A stretch of DNA of 6,972 nt, from the NCBI GenBank assembly GCA_944380945.1, contig CALWJG010000082.1, positions 1-6,972 of the forward strand. Reading direction: 5' to 3'. Below the pieces are notes generated by a model. The model did not search any database and was not told the origin of the DNA. It saw only the letters and a list, made by a program, of their open reading frames with translations. The DNA is from an uncultured Agathobaculum sp. (lineage in GTDB: Bacteria; Bacillota; Clostridia; Oscillospirales; Butyricicoccaceae). Positions 1 to 6,019 of the stretch are shown piece by piece (the stretch's first letter is position 1; every line of letters begins with the position of its first letter). The translations under genes and the position numbers were made by a program.

Positions 1-77
1 GGCCCGGTAGCTCAGTTGGTTAGAGCGCCAGCCTGTCACGCTGGAGGCCGTGGGTTCAAGTCCCATCCGGGTCGCCA
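1..77 (+). tRNA. tRNA-Asp (anticodon GTC)
   Basis: A complete cloverleaf can be folded. The acceptor stem pairs 1-7 with 67-73 (one G-U), the anticodon stem CCAGC/GCTGG pairs 28-32 with 40-44, and the T stem pairs 50-54 with 62-66. The 7-base loop CTGTCAC places GTC at 35-37, so it reads Asp codons. Discriminator G74 is the usual base for tRNA-Asp, and CCA is encoded at 75-77. The loop has the U33-G34-U35 context used by queuosine transglycosylase, so G34 is a likely queuosine site. It is the first gene in the window and its promoter lies upstream of base 1; tRNA-Thr follows 34 bases later. Confidence 0.97.
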
Positions 78-80
78 ATC

Positions 81-110
81 AAACGGCGATCGTGTGTCGC
101 CGTTTTGTTA
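81..110 (+). terminator. Hairpin in the tRNA-Asp/tRNA-Thr spacer (weak terminator or processing hairpin)
   Basis: Bases 81-89 (AAACGGCGA) pair perfectly with 97-105 (TCGCCGTTT) around a 7-base loop. They are followed by an interrupted T run (TTTTGTTA). This looks like a leaky intrinsic terminator or an RNA-processing hairpin between two co-transcribed tRNAs. There is no recognisable promoter in the spacer for tRNA-Thr, so read-through from tRNA-Asp seems necessary. Confidence 0.45.
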
Positions 111-111
111 T

Positions 112-187
112 GCTGCTGTAGCTCAGTAGGTAGAGTGCATCCTTGGTAAGGATGAGGTCACCGGTTCAAATCCGGTCAGCAGCTCCA
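112..187 (+). tRNA. tRNA-Thr (anticodon GGT)
   Basis: A complete cloverleaf can be folded. The acceptor stem GCTGCTG (112-118) pairs with CAGCAGC (177-183), and the anticodon stem CATCC/GGATG pairs 138-142 with 150-154. The loop TTGGTAA carries anticodon GGT at 145-147, reading Thr ACC/ACU codons. The discriminator base is T184, which threonyl-tRNA synthetases tolerate, and CCA is encoded at 185-187. It is followed two bases later by the start of a strong terminator stem, so it is the last gene of the rightward tRNA unit. Confidence 0.97.
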
Positions 188-188
188 C

Positions 189-222
189 AACGCCTGAGAG
201 TTTTCTCAGGTGTTTTCTTTTT
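189..222 (+). terminator. Intrinsic terminator of the tRNA unit
   Basis: Bases 189-199 pair with 204-214 (11 bp including one G-U, loop GTTT at 200-203). They are followed by TTCTTTTTT at 215-223. The stem begins two bases after the CCA end of tRNA-Thr, so it closes the rightward tRNA transcript before the oppositely oriented cysK gene. Confidence 0.9.
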
Positions 223-228
223 TATTCG

Positions 229-267
229 CAAAACAAAACAGGGCAGCCTGCGTGATGCAGACTGCCC
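229..267 (-). terminator. Intrinsic terminator of cysK (possibly bidirectional)
   Basis: Bases 241-251 pair with 257-267 around a 5-base loop. On the minus strand the only irregular pair is a G-U, whereas the plus-strand RNA would have a C-A mismatch, so the leftward direction is favoured. In that direction the stem is followed by TGTTTTGTTTT. On the plus strand a T run (TTGCTTTTTTG, 268-278) also follows, so it may back up the tRNA terminator. It starts 12 bases past the cysK stop codon. Confidence 0.88.
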
Positions 268-278
268 TTGCTTTTTTG

Positions 279-1211
<933 letters not shown>

Positions 1212-1230
1212 GGAATCAACCGCCTTTCTG

Positions 1231-1254
1231 AAATCTACTAAAATCATAGGTGTT
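1231..1254 (-). promoter_or_regulatory. Candidate Rrf2-type (IscR/CymR-like) operator in the cysK leader
   Basis: An imperfect palindrome centred on base 1242 contains CTACTAAAATCATAGG (1235-1250). The CTA/TAG arms and the central ACTAAAAT resemble IscR type-1 boxes, with mismatches in the right arm. It lies just downstream of the -10 box, covering roughly +6 to +30 of the predicted transcript, a position where a bound repressor would block initiation. Rrf2 proteins such as CymR control cysteine genes in Firmicutes. The link is by resemblance only. Confidence 0.35.
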
Positions 1255-1266
1255 TTATATGAATTA

Positions 1267-1295
1267 AGCATACAAAAAAAGAGCGTGCTTGTCAA
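1267..1295 (-). promoter_or_regulatory. Housekeeping (sigma-A type) promoter of cysK
   Basis: On the minus strand the -35 box is TTGACA (1290-1295, perfect) and the -10 box is TATGCT (1267-1272), separated by exactly 17 bases. Transcription should begin near base 1260, giving a leader of about 50 bases. That is too short for a riboswitch or T-box. Confidence 0.85.
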
Positions 1296-1351
1296 GTCGT
1301 ATTTTGCAGAAGGAAATGGTAAAATAATTCAAAAGTAAGAGAATATGGTGC

Positions 1352-1399
1352 AATACGAATTCATAGTATTTTGATAAAGTATAAGAAAGTTAAAACTCT
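1352..1399 (+). promoter_or_regulatory. Possible control region of the methyltransferase-like gene
   Basis: An inverted repeat AATAC/GTATT (1352-1356 and 1366-1370, 9-base centre) is followed directly by a -35-like TTGATA (1371-1376). Seventeen bases later there is only a poor -10 (AACTCT, 1394-1399). The surrounding stretch 1296-1433 is AT-rich and must hold the promoter, but no convincing hexamer pair is visible. The inverted repeat could be an activator or repressor site. Confidence 0.22.
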
Positions 1400-1433
1400 A
1401 GCAAAACAATAGGAATATTGGGAGGAAAATGCA

Positions 1434-2477
1434 ATGAATTCGTATGAACGTGTTGTTGCGGCGCTCAACCATCAGGAAGCCGATCGCGTACCCGCCTATC
1501 CCATCTTGGCCGGCGTGACGCGCAAGCTGGTCGGCGCAAGCTATGAAAAGTGGTCCACGGATGCGGAAACCTGCGCGAATGCCTATATCAAAGCGGTCCG
1601 CGACTACGATCTGGACTGCGTGGTTTCGCTGATTGACCTCTCGATCGAATGCACGGCGTGGGGGCAGGAGCTGATCTTTTCCGAGCAGGACGCGGCGCAC
1701 CCGAACTACAAAAACTGCGTCATCAAGGAGATCGAGGACTACGCAAAGATCAAGAAGGTGGACTATCGCACCTGCGCGCGCATGATGATGCACATCGACG
1801 TGTGCAAGCGGCTTGTGGCGGAATTCAAGAACGAAAAGCCGGTCGTGGCCTTTGTGTTCGGTCCACTCGGCACGCTGTCCATGCTGCGCAACCAGTCCGC
1901 GATGTACATGGACCTGTATGACGACCCGGACGCGGTCAAGGGCGCGGCGCGCGAGATTGCGGCGACGCTCAAGGACTATGCCGAGGCGCTGTGCGACACT
2001 GGCGTGGACGCGATCATGTGGGATACGCTGTTCGCCTCCGGTTCGATCATGTCCAAGAGCATGTGGGTCGAGATGGAGTCCGACCTGATGCGCGAGCTGT
2101 CTGCGGCCGTGCGCGCCAAAGGCTGCATGAATATGATCCACAACTGCGGCGAAAAGATCTACTTTGACGTGCAGATCGACGCGATCCAGCCCGCAGCGAT
2201 CTCCTTCCTGTATCCGCCGGACGACTGCGAGGATTTTGCAGAATGCAAGGCAAAATACGGCGACAAGGTCACGCTGATCGGCTGCGTGCCGCCGACCAAT
2301 GTTGTGCTTGGTACGGACGAGGAGTGGGACCAGATTTGCCGCGATCAGATCGACGCCATGGCAAAGAACGGCGGCTTCATCCTCGCCACCGGCTGCGAAT
2401 TTCCGTCCGCTTCGCCGCTCGACCGTGCCAAGCGTATGGTGGACGTGGCCAAGAGCTATGGTATCTACCGCAATTAA
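1434..2477 (+). CDS. URO-D superfamily methylcobamide:CoM methyltransferase-like protein (MtbA/MtaA type)
   Basis: This predicted 347-residue cytoplasmic protein opens with ERVVAALNHQEADRVPAYP, the usual start of corrinoid methyltransferases of the uroporphyrinogen decarboxylase superfamily. It has the His-X-Cys...Cys zinc site of MtaA/MtbA: H236 and C238 in IHNCGEK, and C321 in ATGCEFPSASP. In methanogens such enzymes move a methyl group from a corrinoid protein to zinc-bound coenzyme M. The MRQAGR motif of true HemE is absent, so a heme role is unlikely. The ATG at 1434 is supported by GGGAGG 8 bases upstream (1420-1425). No corrinoid protein, substrate-specific methyltransferase or reactivase gene is adjacent, so the methyl acceptor is unknown; a clostridial host would not be expected to use CoM. 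It is a single-gene unit ended by the hairpin at 2511. The superfamily is sure; the reaction is not. Confidence 0.85.
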   Translation: MNSYERVVAALNHQEADRVPAYPILAGVTRKLVGASYEKWSTDAETCANAYIKAVRDYDLDCVVSLIDLSIECTAWGQELIFSEQDAAHPNYKNCVIKEIEDYAKIKKVDYRTCARMMMHIDVCKRLVAEFKNEKPVVAFVFGPLGTLSMLRNQSAMYMDLYDDPDAVKGAAREIAATLKDYAEALCDTGVDAIMWDTLFASGSIMSKSMWVEMESDLMRELSAAVRAKGCMNMIHNCGEKIYFDVQIDAIQPAAISFLYPPDDCEDFAECKAKYGDKVTLIGCVPPTNVVLGTDEEWDQICRDQIDAMAKNGGFILATGCEFPSASPLDRAKRMVDVAKSYGIYRN

Positions 2478-2510
2478 GCCATCTTCTCTACTCTTTTCAT
2501 TCCTTTTCAG

Positions 2511-2549
2511 GCGAAAGGCCCGCTGCTTTGGCAGCGGGCCTTTCGCTAT
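2511..2549. terminator. Bidirectional hairpin terminator between converging genes
   Basis: A perfect 16-bp stem pairs 2511-2526 with 2531-2546 around a TTTG loop. The outer stem part is AAA/TTT, so RNA from either strand reads a GC-rich hairpin followed by UUUCGC. There is no longer U run outside the stem on either side. It lies 33 bases after the methyltransferase-like stop codon and 9 bases after the anti-sigma stop codon, so it most likely serves both. Confidence 0.7.
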
Positions 2550-2555
2550 GCGCCG

Positions 2556-3959
2556 TCACGGCACATAGTACAATGCAGTCGGCGTCGGCGGATAGGATTC
2601 TTCGCGTTCTAAGCAGTCCGTGCCGCAGTGGTAGATGCCGAGTGTGCGGTCAAACCCGAAGGGGAGCAGATAGAGCGTGCCATCCACGATCTCGGCGACG
2701 GACGGATAGGGCGAGGTGAGCGTTTCGCCGTCCCCGAACTTCACGACCGGACTGCCGACCGTGACCGTGCAGGTGTAGTCCCCGTGCGTGAGCACGGCGG
2801 TTTTGGTTGCGGCGTCGTACTCCACCGTACCGCCGAACGGCTCAACCAGCGCACGGGCGGGGTATCCGTAGATGGGGAATTCGTCAGCCGCGCCGTTGTT
2901 CGTGCCGGGCACCGTGTAGAGCACCCGCGGCTCGAGCCGGATGGTGCGGTATTCGTCCGGAAGCGTGTACGGCGCGGGCGCGCGGCCGTCCAGATAGTAA
3001 GCGGTGTCGTTCAGGATCACGGCTTCGACCGTGTTCAGGTCGAGCACCTGCTTCCAAATGGAAAAGTTGTTGGCGTTGCTCATTTTGAGCTCGCCCATGG
3101 TGTGCAGGCTGCCGTCCTTCATCAGGAAATACAGCGTGTAGTCCAGATCAAAGCGCTGCGTGCGGCTGTCAGCGTGCCATGCCTTCGCATCGAGCGAATA
3201 CCCCAGGCTGGTCAGCTTGAGGGAGTAAAATGTGGCTTCCGTGCCGTTGGGCAGCGGGATGTTGGTGGGGAAGTCGAACGCGATCTCCGCGCTCTGCATG
3301 TTCGGAGTCGGCGGTACATCCAGCTGCCCCTCCGCCCCGTACAGCGTCAGCGAGACCGGACCGTTGCCGTAGATATACGCGCAATATGCCCTTCGCCCGG
3401 GCTGGCTGGATTCCGACGTGGTCACAAAATGCCCGCCCCCGCTGCCGTCGCGGTTGACTGTGTGCCCCTTTCGGATCTCGACAAGATCTTCGGACGGCGT
3501 TTCGGGGTCGGTCGAGACCTTGCCGAATGGGTCTTCCAGCATTTCCTCGCCGGCCTCGGTCAGCGCGGTCAGCGAGTAGGCGACATAGGTGGTGGTCGCG
3601 TCGGACAGCGACTCCTCGAGCGTCAGCCGGAGGTCGCCGTTGTCGATCGACTGCTTTTCCGTGTTGATCTCCAGCGCGCCGAAGCTGTCGTCTTTCAGCC
3701 AGACGCGCAGCAGATCGAACTTCGCCGCGGCGGCAAACGCCACGGTGAGCAGGCAGGCGGCGATCAGCGCCGCGCAGATGCCCTTTTTGTAAACCTGTTT
3801 CATATGACCCCTCCTCTCCGCAGGGTCCTCGTCCAGCGCCCGGCCTACACGGCGGCGGATGGCGCGGACGGATACGTCCGCCGTGCCGCGCACCGGCAGG
3901 GCGGTGAGCGCTTCCAGCTCCTGTTCGTTCAGCTCGTCAAACAGTTCCGCGATCTGCAT
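2556..3959 (-). CDS. Membrane anti-sigma factor with extracellular stalk (CuAO-N-like) domain
   Basis: This predicted 467-residue protein follows an ECF sigma gene, as anti-sigma factors do. Residues 1-56 are a charged cytoplasmic part likely to bind the sigma factor. Residues 60-79 form one hydrophobic segment (ICAALIAACLLTVAFAAAA) after a basic stretch. Residues 80-350 form an extracellular beta-rich region resembling DUF4179-type anti-sigma proteins. Residues about 361-441 match the copper amine oxidase N-terminal (stalk) module: YPARALVEPFGGTVEYDAATK, then VTVGSPVVKFGDG, then DGTLYLLPFGFDRTLG. Two cysteines (C445, C449) lie near the C terminus. The start at 3959 has AAAGGAGG 9 bases upstream and overlaps the sigma gene by 23 bp, implying translational coupling. 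A second well-equipped in-frame start lies at residue 53. The signal sensed is unknown; the anti-sigma role is inferred from context and topology. Confidence 0.82.
   Translation of the reverse strand: MQIAELFDELNEQELEALTALPVRGTADVSVRAIRRRVGRALDEDPAERRGHMKQVYKKGICAALIAACLLTVAFAAAAKFDLLRVWLKDDSFGALEINTEKQSIDNGDLRLTLEESLSDATTTYVAYSLTALTEAGEEMLEDPFGKVSTDPETPSEDLVEIRKGHTVNRDGSGGGHFVTTSESSQPGRRAYCAYIYGNGPVSLTLYGAEGQLDVPPTPNMQSAEIAFDFPTNIPLPNGTEATFYSLKLTSLGYSLDAKAWHADSRTQRFDLDYTLYFLMKDGSLHTMGELKMSNANNFSIWKQVLDLNTVEAVILNDTAYYLDGRAPAPYTLPDEYRTIRLEPRVLYTVPGTNNGAADEFPIYGYPARALVEPFGGTVEYDAATKTAVLTHGDYTCTVTVGSPVVKFGDGETLTSPYPSVAEIVDGTLYLLPFGFDRTLGIYHCGTDCLEREESYPPTPTALYYVP
3803..3815 (-). promoter_or_regulatory. 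Strong internal ribosome binding site and ATG within the anti-sigma gene
   Basis: On the minus strand AGGAGG (3810-3815, within GAGAGGAGGGG) lies 6 bases before an in-frame ATG (3801-3803, Met53). Spacing and match are as good as those of the annotated start. Translation from here would give a 415-residue protein beginning MKQVYKKG plus the hydrophobic segment, which looks like a signal peptide or anchor, without the sigma-binding part. The site is encoded by two consecutive AGG arginine codons. Confidence 0.5.
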
Positions 3960-4506
3960 CGTCCATCCCCTCCTTTGTGAGTTTTTCGCGCAGCTTCGCC
4001 CGCCCGCGGGACAGGCGCGCCTTGACCGTGGATTCGTTCATCCCGATGATCTGCGCGATCTCGCGCACGGTCTGGCGGTAATAGTAGAACCGGACAAAGA
4101 TCTCGCGGTCGTCCGCCGGCATTTCCAGCAGCAGGCGGCGCAGGGTCTCAGCCTGCTCGCGGCGGAGGACCTCGGCCTCCGGCCCCTCGGCGGCGTCCGC
4201 GGTCAGGATATCGTCCGCGGGCAGCGGCTCCTCCGGCCGCCGGCGGCGCAGCAGGTCGACGGCCGCGTTGCGCGCGATCGCCGCCAGATAGCTTTTGAGC
4301 GGCCTTGCCTCATCCAGCCGCGCGGCGCTGCGCCACAGCGCAACGAACACATCCGCCACGATCTCCTCGAGGTCCTCGCGGGTGGCCTGCGGCCCCAGCA
4401 CGCCGCGGGCGACGGCCGCGGCATAGCCGCTGTATTGCCCGATCGCGCGGTCGAGCGCGCCGCGCCGGCCGAGCTTGATCGATCGGATCAGCTTGCTGTC
4501 CTCCAT
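3937..4506 (-). CDS. ECF-type RNA polymerase sigma factor (sigma-70 family)
   Basis: This predicted 189-residue protein has the two-domain layout of extracytoplasmic-function sigma factors. Region 2 spans about residues 18-92, with EDLEEIVADVFVALWRS (44-60) and the LKSYLAAIARNAAVDLLRRRRP core-binding/-10 recognition helices. After a variable acidic linker (about 93-115), region 4 spans about 120-177, including REIAQIIGMNESTVKARLSRGR as the -35 binding helix-turn-helix. It directs RNA polymerase to a small set of promoters when released by its anti-sigma factor. The start MEDSKLIR is chosen because AGGAGG (4516-4521) lies 9 bases upstream; the 29-codon upstream extension of the frame runs through the promoter region and has no sigma-like content. 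The gene overlaps the downstream anti-sigma gene by 23 bp. The subfamily is not assigned from sequence alone. Confidence 0.93.
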   Translation of the reverse strand: MEDSKLIRSIKLGRRGALDRAIGQYSGYAAAVARGVLGPQATREDLEEIVADVFVALWRSAARLDEARPLKSYLAAIARNAAVDLLRRRRPEEPLPADDILTADAAEGPEAEVLRREQAETLRRLLLEMPADDREIFVRFYYYRQTVREIAQIIGMNESTVKARLSRGRAKLREKLTKEGMDDADRGTV

Positions 4507-4553
4507 CCGCTGTCGCCTCCTCTCTGTATGTTTTCCGCGCCCCTTTGTCAATA

Positions 4554-4582
4554 GATACGCTGGCTGCCGGGATCTGGTTGCA
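4554..4582 (-). promoter_or_regulatory. Candidate ECF-type autoregulated promoter of the sigma/anti-sigma operon
   Basis: On the minus strand TGCAACC (4576-4582) is followed after 16 bases by CGTATC (4554-4559). This resembles ECF promoters such as the sigma-W type (TGAAAC ... CGTA) in both boxes and spacing. Transcription would begin near 4547 and leave a leader of about 40 bases containing the AGGAGG at 4516-4521. ECF operons are commonly autoregulated. No experimental support exists here. Confidence 0.5.
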
Positions 4583-4591
4583 GCCGGGCTC

Positions 4592-4621
4592 AAAAAAATC
4601 TCCCTTGCGGGAGATTTTTTT
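4592..4621 (-). terminator. Intrinsic terminator of the GH3 lipoprotein gene
   Basis: A perfect 13-bp stem pairs 4592-4604 (seven A then TCTCCC) with 4609-4621 (GGGAGA then seven T) around a TTGC loop. The A and T runs give a U tract in either direction. It starts 36 bases beyond the GH3 stop codon in the leftward direction and separates that gene from the sigma operon promoter. Confidence 0.92.
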
Positions 4622-4657
4622 GATGCTGTCTGAAGCTGCCCCGCGGGCGGCGCCGGT

Positions 4658-5902
4658 TCAGTGCGCCGCTTCCATCAGGCCGAGGTCCATCTTCCAGCGG
4701 ATGACGCGCACCGCGGACTCGCGGATGCGCTCCTCGCTGATCGTGCCGTCCTTGACCGCGTTCAGCACCGCGTTGTACTGGGTGACGAAATCCGAGGATA
4801 CCAGCATGTCGTTGCCCGCCTGCACGGCAAGCACGGCTGCGCTTTCGCCGCCGGTGTAGTCGGTGATGGCCTCCATGATGAGGTCGTCGGTCATGATGAC
4901 GCCGTCAAAGCCCAGCTCGTCGCGCAGGATCTCGTGCACCGCCGGGGAGAGCGAGGCGGGCAGCTCGCTGTCCATGCAGTTGACCACGTTGTGGCTGACC
5001 AGAACGGACTGTGCGCCCGCGTCGATGCCCGCCTGGAAGGGCAGGAAGTCGCTCGAGCGGAAGGAATCGATCGAACGCTCGTCGATCGCGATGCCGGTGT
5101 GGGTGTCCACGTTGTTGCCGTAGCCCGGGAAGTGCTTGAGCACCATGCCCGTGCCGTCCGCCAGCATCTGCTTGACCACTGTGCGGACATATTCGCTGGT
5201 CTGCGACGCGTCCTTGCCGAAGGCGCGCGCGTTGATGAAGTCGTTCGGGTTGGTGGAGACGTCGCACACGGGCGCGAAGTTGACGTTCACGCCGATGGAC
5301 GCGAGCAGCTCGTCCTTCTCCTTGGTGTCGCTCGTGATGAGGTCGAAGCCGCCCTCATTATAAAGCGCCTGCGGGGAGTGGAACTTGACCGCGCGGAAAT
5401 TCGGGTTGGAGCTGATGCGCACGACCGTGCCGCCCTCCTCGTCCACGCCGATCAGCATGGGGGTCGCGGCCGCGTCCTGATAGGACTGGATGGTGGACGT
5501 GACGCTGGCCGGGGTCTGGCCCTCAAAGTCGCGGCCGAACAGGATGTAGCCGCCGATGTCGTACTGGCCCGCGAGCGAGGCCGCGTCGGTCTCCGGGCAG
5601 CGCGCAAAGAACATCTGCGCCACCTGGGATTCCAGCGGCAGGTTGTTGACATACCGCTCGGCGGCAGCCGTGTTGTCCGCCGGGTCGGGGGCGGCGGCCG
5701 CTTCACCGCTCACCGGCGTGCCGGCCGCTTCGCCGGACGGGGTCTCGGCGGTATCGGCGCCCGTCTCGGTCTTGTCCTGTGTGTCCAGCGGCTGCTCCGT
5801 GCTGCTGTCGGGCGTGTCCGCCGCCGGGGCCTTCTGGCCGCAGGCCGCCGTGCCGCCCAGGCACAGCAGGGCCAGCAGCAGGGCTGTGATCCGCTTTTTC
5901 AT
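4658..5902 (-). CDS. Glycoside hydrolase family 3 lipoprotein, NagZ-like beta-N-acetylhexosaminidase
   Basis: This predicted 414-residue protein starts with a lipoprotein-type signal: MKKR, a hydrophobic stretch, and a lipobox-like GTAAC with Cys21. A flexible linker rich in Ala, Thr, Asp, Glu and Pro follows (about 22-80), then a single GH3 TIM-barrel domain (about 82-410). Motifs are DEEGGTVVR (154-162; DQEGGRV in NagZ), KHFPGYGNNVDTHTG (256-270) with the Asp266-Thr-His268 pair typical of NagZ acid/base catalysis, and IMTDDLIMEA, whose first Asp (D339) is the expected nucleophile. It probably removes terminal beta-linked N-acetylglucosamine, from peptidoglycan fragments or host glycans, outside the membrane. 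The usual His of FPGHG is Tyr here, and the lipobox -3 residue is Thr, slightly atypical. The start is supported by GAGGTG upstream. It is a single-gene unit divergent from gluQ. Family is certain; substrate is inferred. Confidence 0.93.
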   Translation of the reverse strand: MKKRITALLLALLCLGGTAACGQKAPAADTPDSSTEQPLDTQDKTETGADTAETPSGEAAGTPVSGEAAAAPDPADNTAAAERYVNNLPLESQVAQMFFARCPETDAASLAGQYDIGGYILFGRDFEGQTPASVTSTIQSYQDAAATPMLIGVDEEGGTVVRISSNPNFRAVKFHSPQALYNEGGFDLITSDTKEKDELLASIGVNVNFAPVCDVSTNPNDFINARAFGKDASQTSEYVRTVVKQMLADGTGMVLKHFPGYGNNVDTHTGIAIDERSIDSFRSSDFLPFQAGIDAGAQSVLVSHNVVNCMDSELPASLSPAVHEILRDELGFDGVIMTDDLIMEAITDYTGGESAAVLAVQAGNDMLVSSDFVTQYNAVLNAVKDGTISEERIRESAVRVIRWKMDLGLMEAAH

Positions 5903-5941
5903 TGCATTTCACCTCATAAATTCTGTATACTGTTGCTATCC

Positions 5942-5970
5942 ATTATACAGGATAAATGCCCGGTTGCATA
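5942..5970 (-). promoter_or_regulatory. Likely promoter of the GH3 lipoprotein gene
   Basis: On the minus strand a perfect -10 box TATAAT (5942-5947) lies about 40 bases upstream of the start codon. Seventeen bases upstream the -35 position reads TATGCA (5965-5970), a weak match. The start point would be near 5935, leaving a short leader with the GAGGTG ribosome binding site. Confidence 0.5.
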
Positions 5971-5992
5971 GCCCCATTCGGTATGATAAGAT
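5964..5992 (+). promoter_or_regulatory. Possible promoter of gluQ
   Basis: TTGCAT (5964-5969) and TAAGAT (5987-5992) are separated by 17 bases and point towards gluQ. Each box matches the housekeeping consensus at four positions. The predicted start near 5999 leaves a leader of about 20 bases with the GGGGGAG ribosome binding site. The -35 overlaps the -35 position of the divergent GH3 promoter. Confidence 0.4.
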
Positions 5993-6019
5993 AAAGGGAC
6001 GGAAAAGGGGGAGAAGACC

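Noticed and set aside
1212..1295. A 28-residue N-terminal extension of CysK from a TTG codon at 1295
   Set aside because: That TTG is the first half of the -35 hexamer TTGACA, so it lies upstream of the transcription start. The inner ATG at 1211 has a ribosome binding site and gives the normal family N terminus.
1434..2477. Annotation as HemE (uroporphyrinogen decarboxylase of heme synthesis)
   Set aside because: The MRQAGR-type active-site motif of HemE is absent and the zinc-binding HXC...C set of corrinoid methyltransferases is present.
2628..3980. A 450-codon open frame on the plus strand opposite the anti-sigma gene
   Set aside because: It is the mirror of a GC-rich coding region with recognisable domains on the minus strand. 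Its translation has no recognisable motifs and is rich in Arg, Val and Gly, as expected of a shadow frame.
4523..4551. TTGACA (4546-4551, minus strand) as the -35 box of the sigma gene
   Set aside because: The matching -10 position reads TACAGA, a poor box, and the transcript would start within or after the ribosome binding site. The ECF-type pair at 4554-4582 fits better.
4507..4593. A 29-residue upstream extension of the ECF sigma factor
   Set aside because: It reads through the promoter region, lacks family similarity, and the ATG at 4506 has an AGGAGG at good distance.
4661..5971. A 436-codon open frame on the plus strand opposite the GH3 gene
   Set aside because: The minus strand carries clear GH3 catalytic motifs. 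The plus-strand product is His/Val/Arg-rich with no domain, and it lacks a plausible ribosome binding site context.
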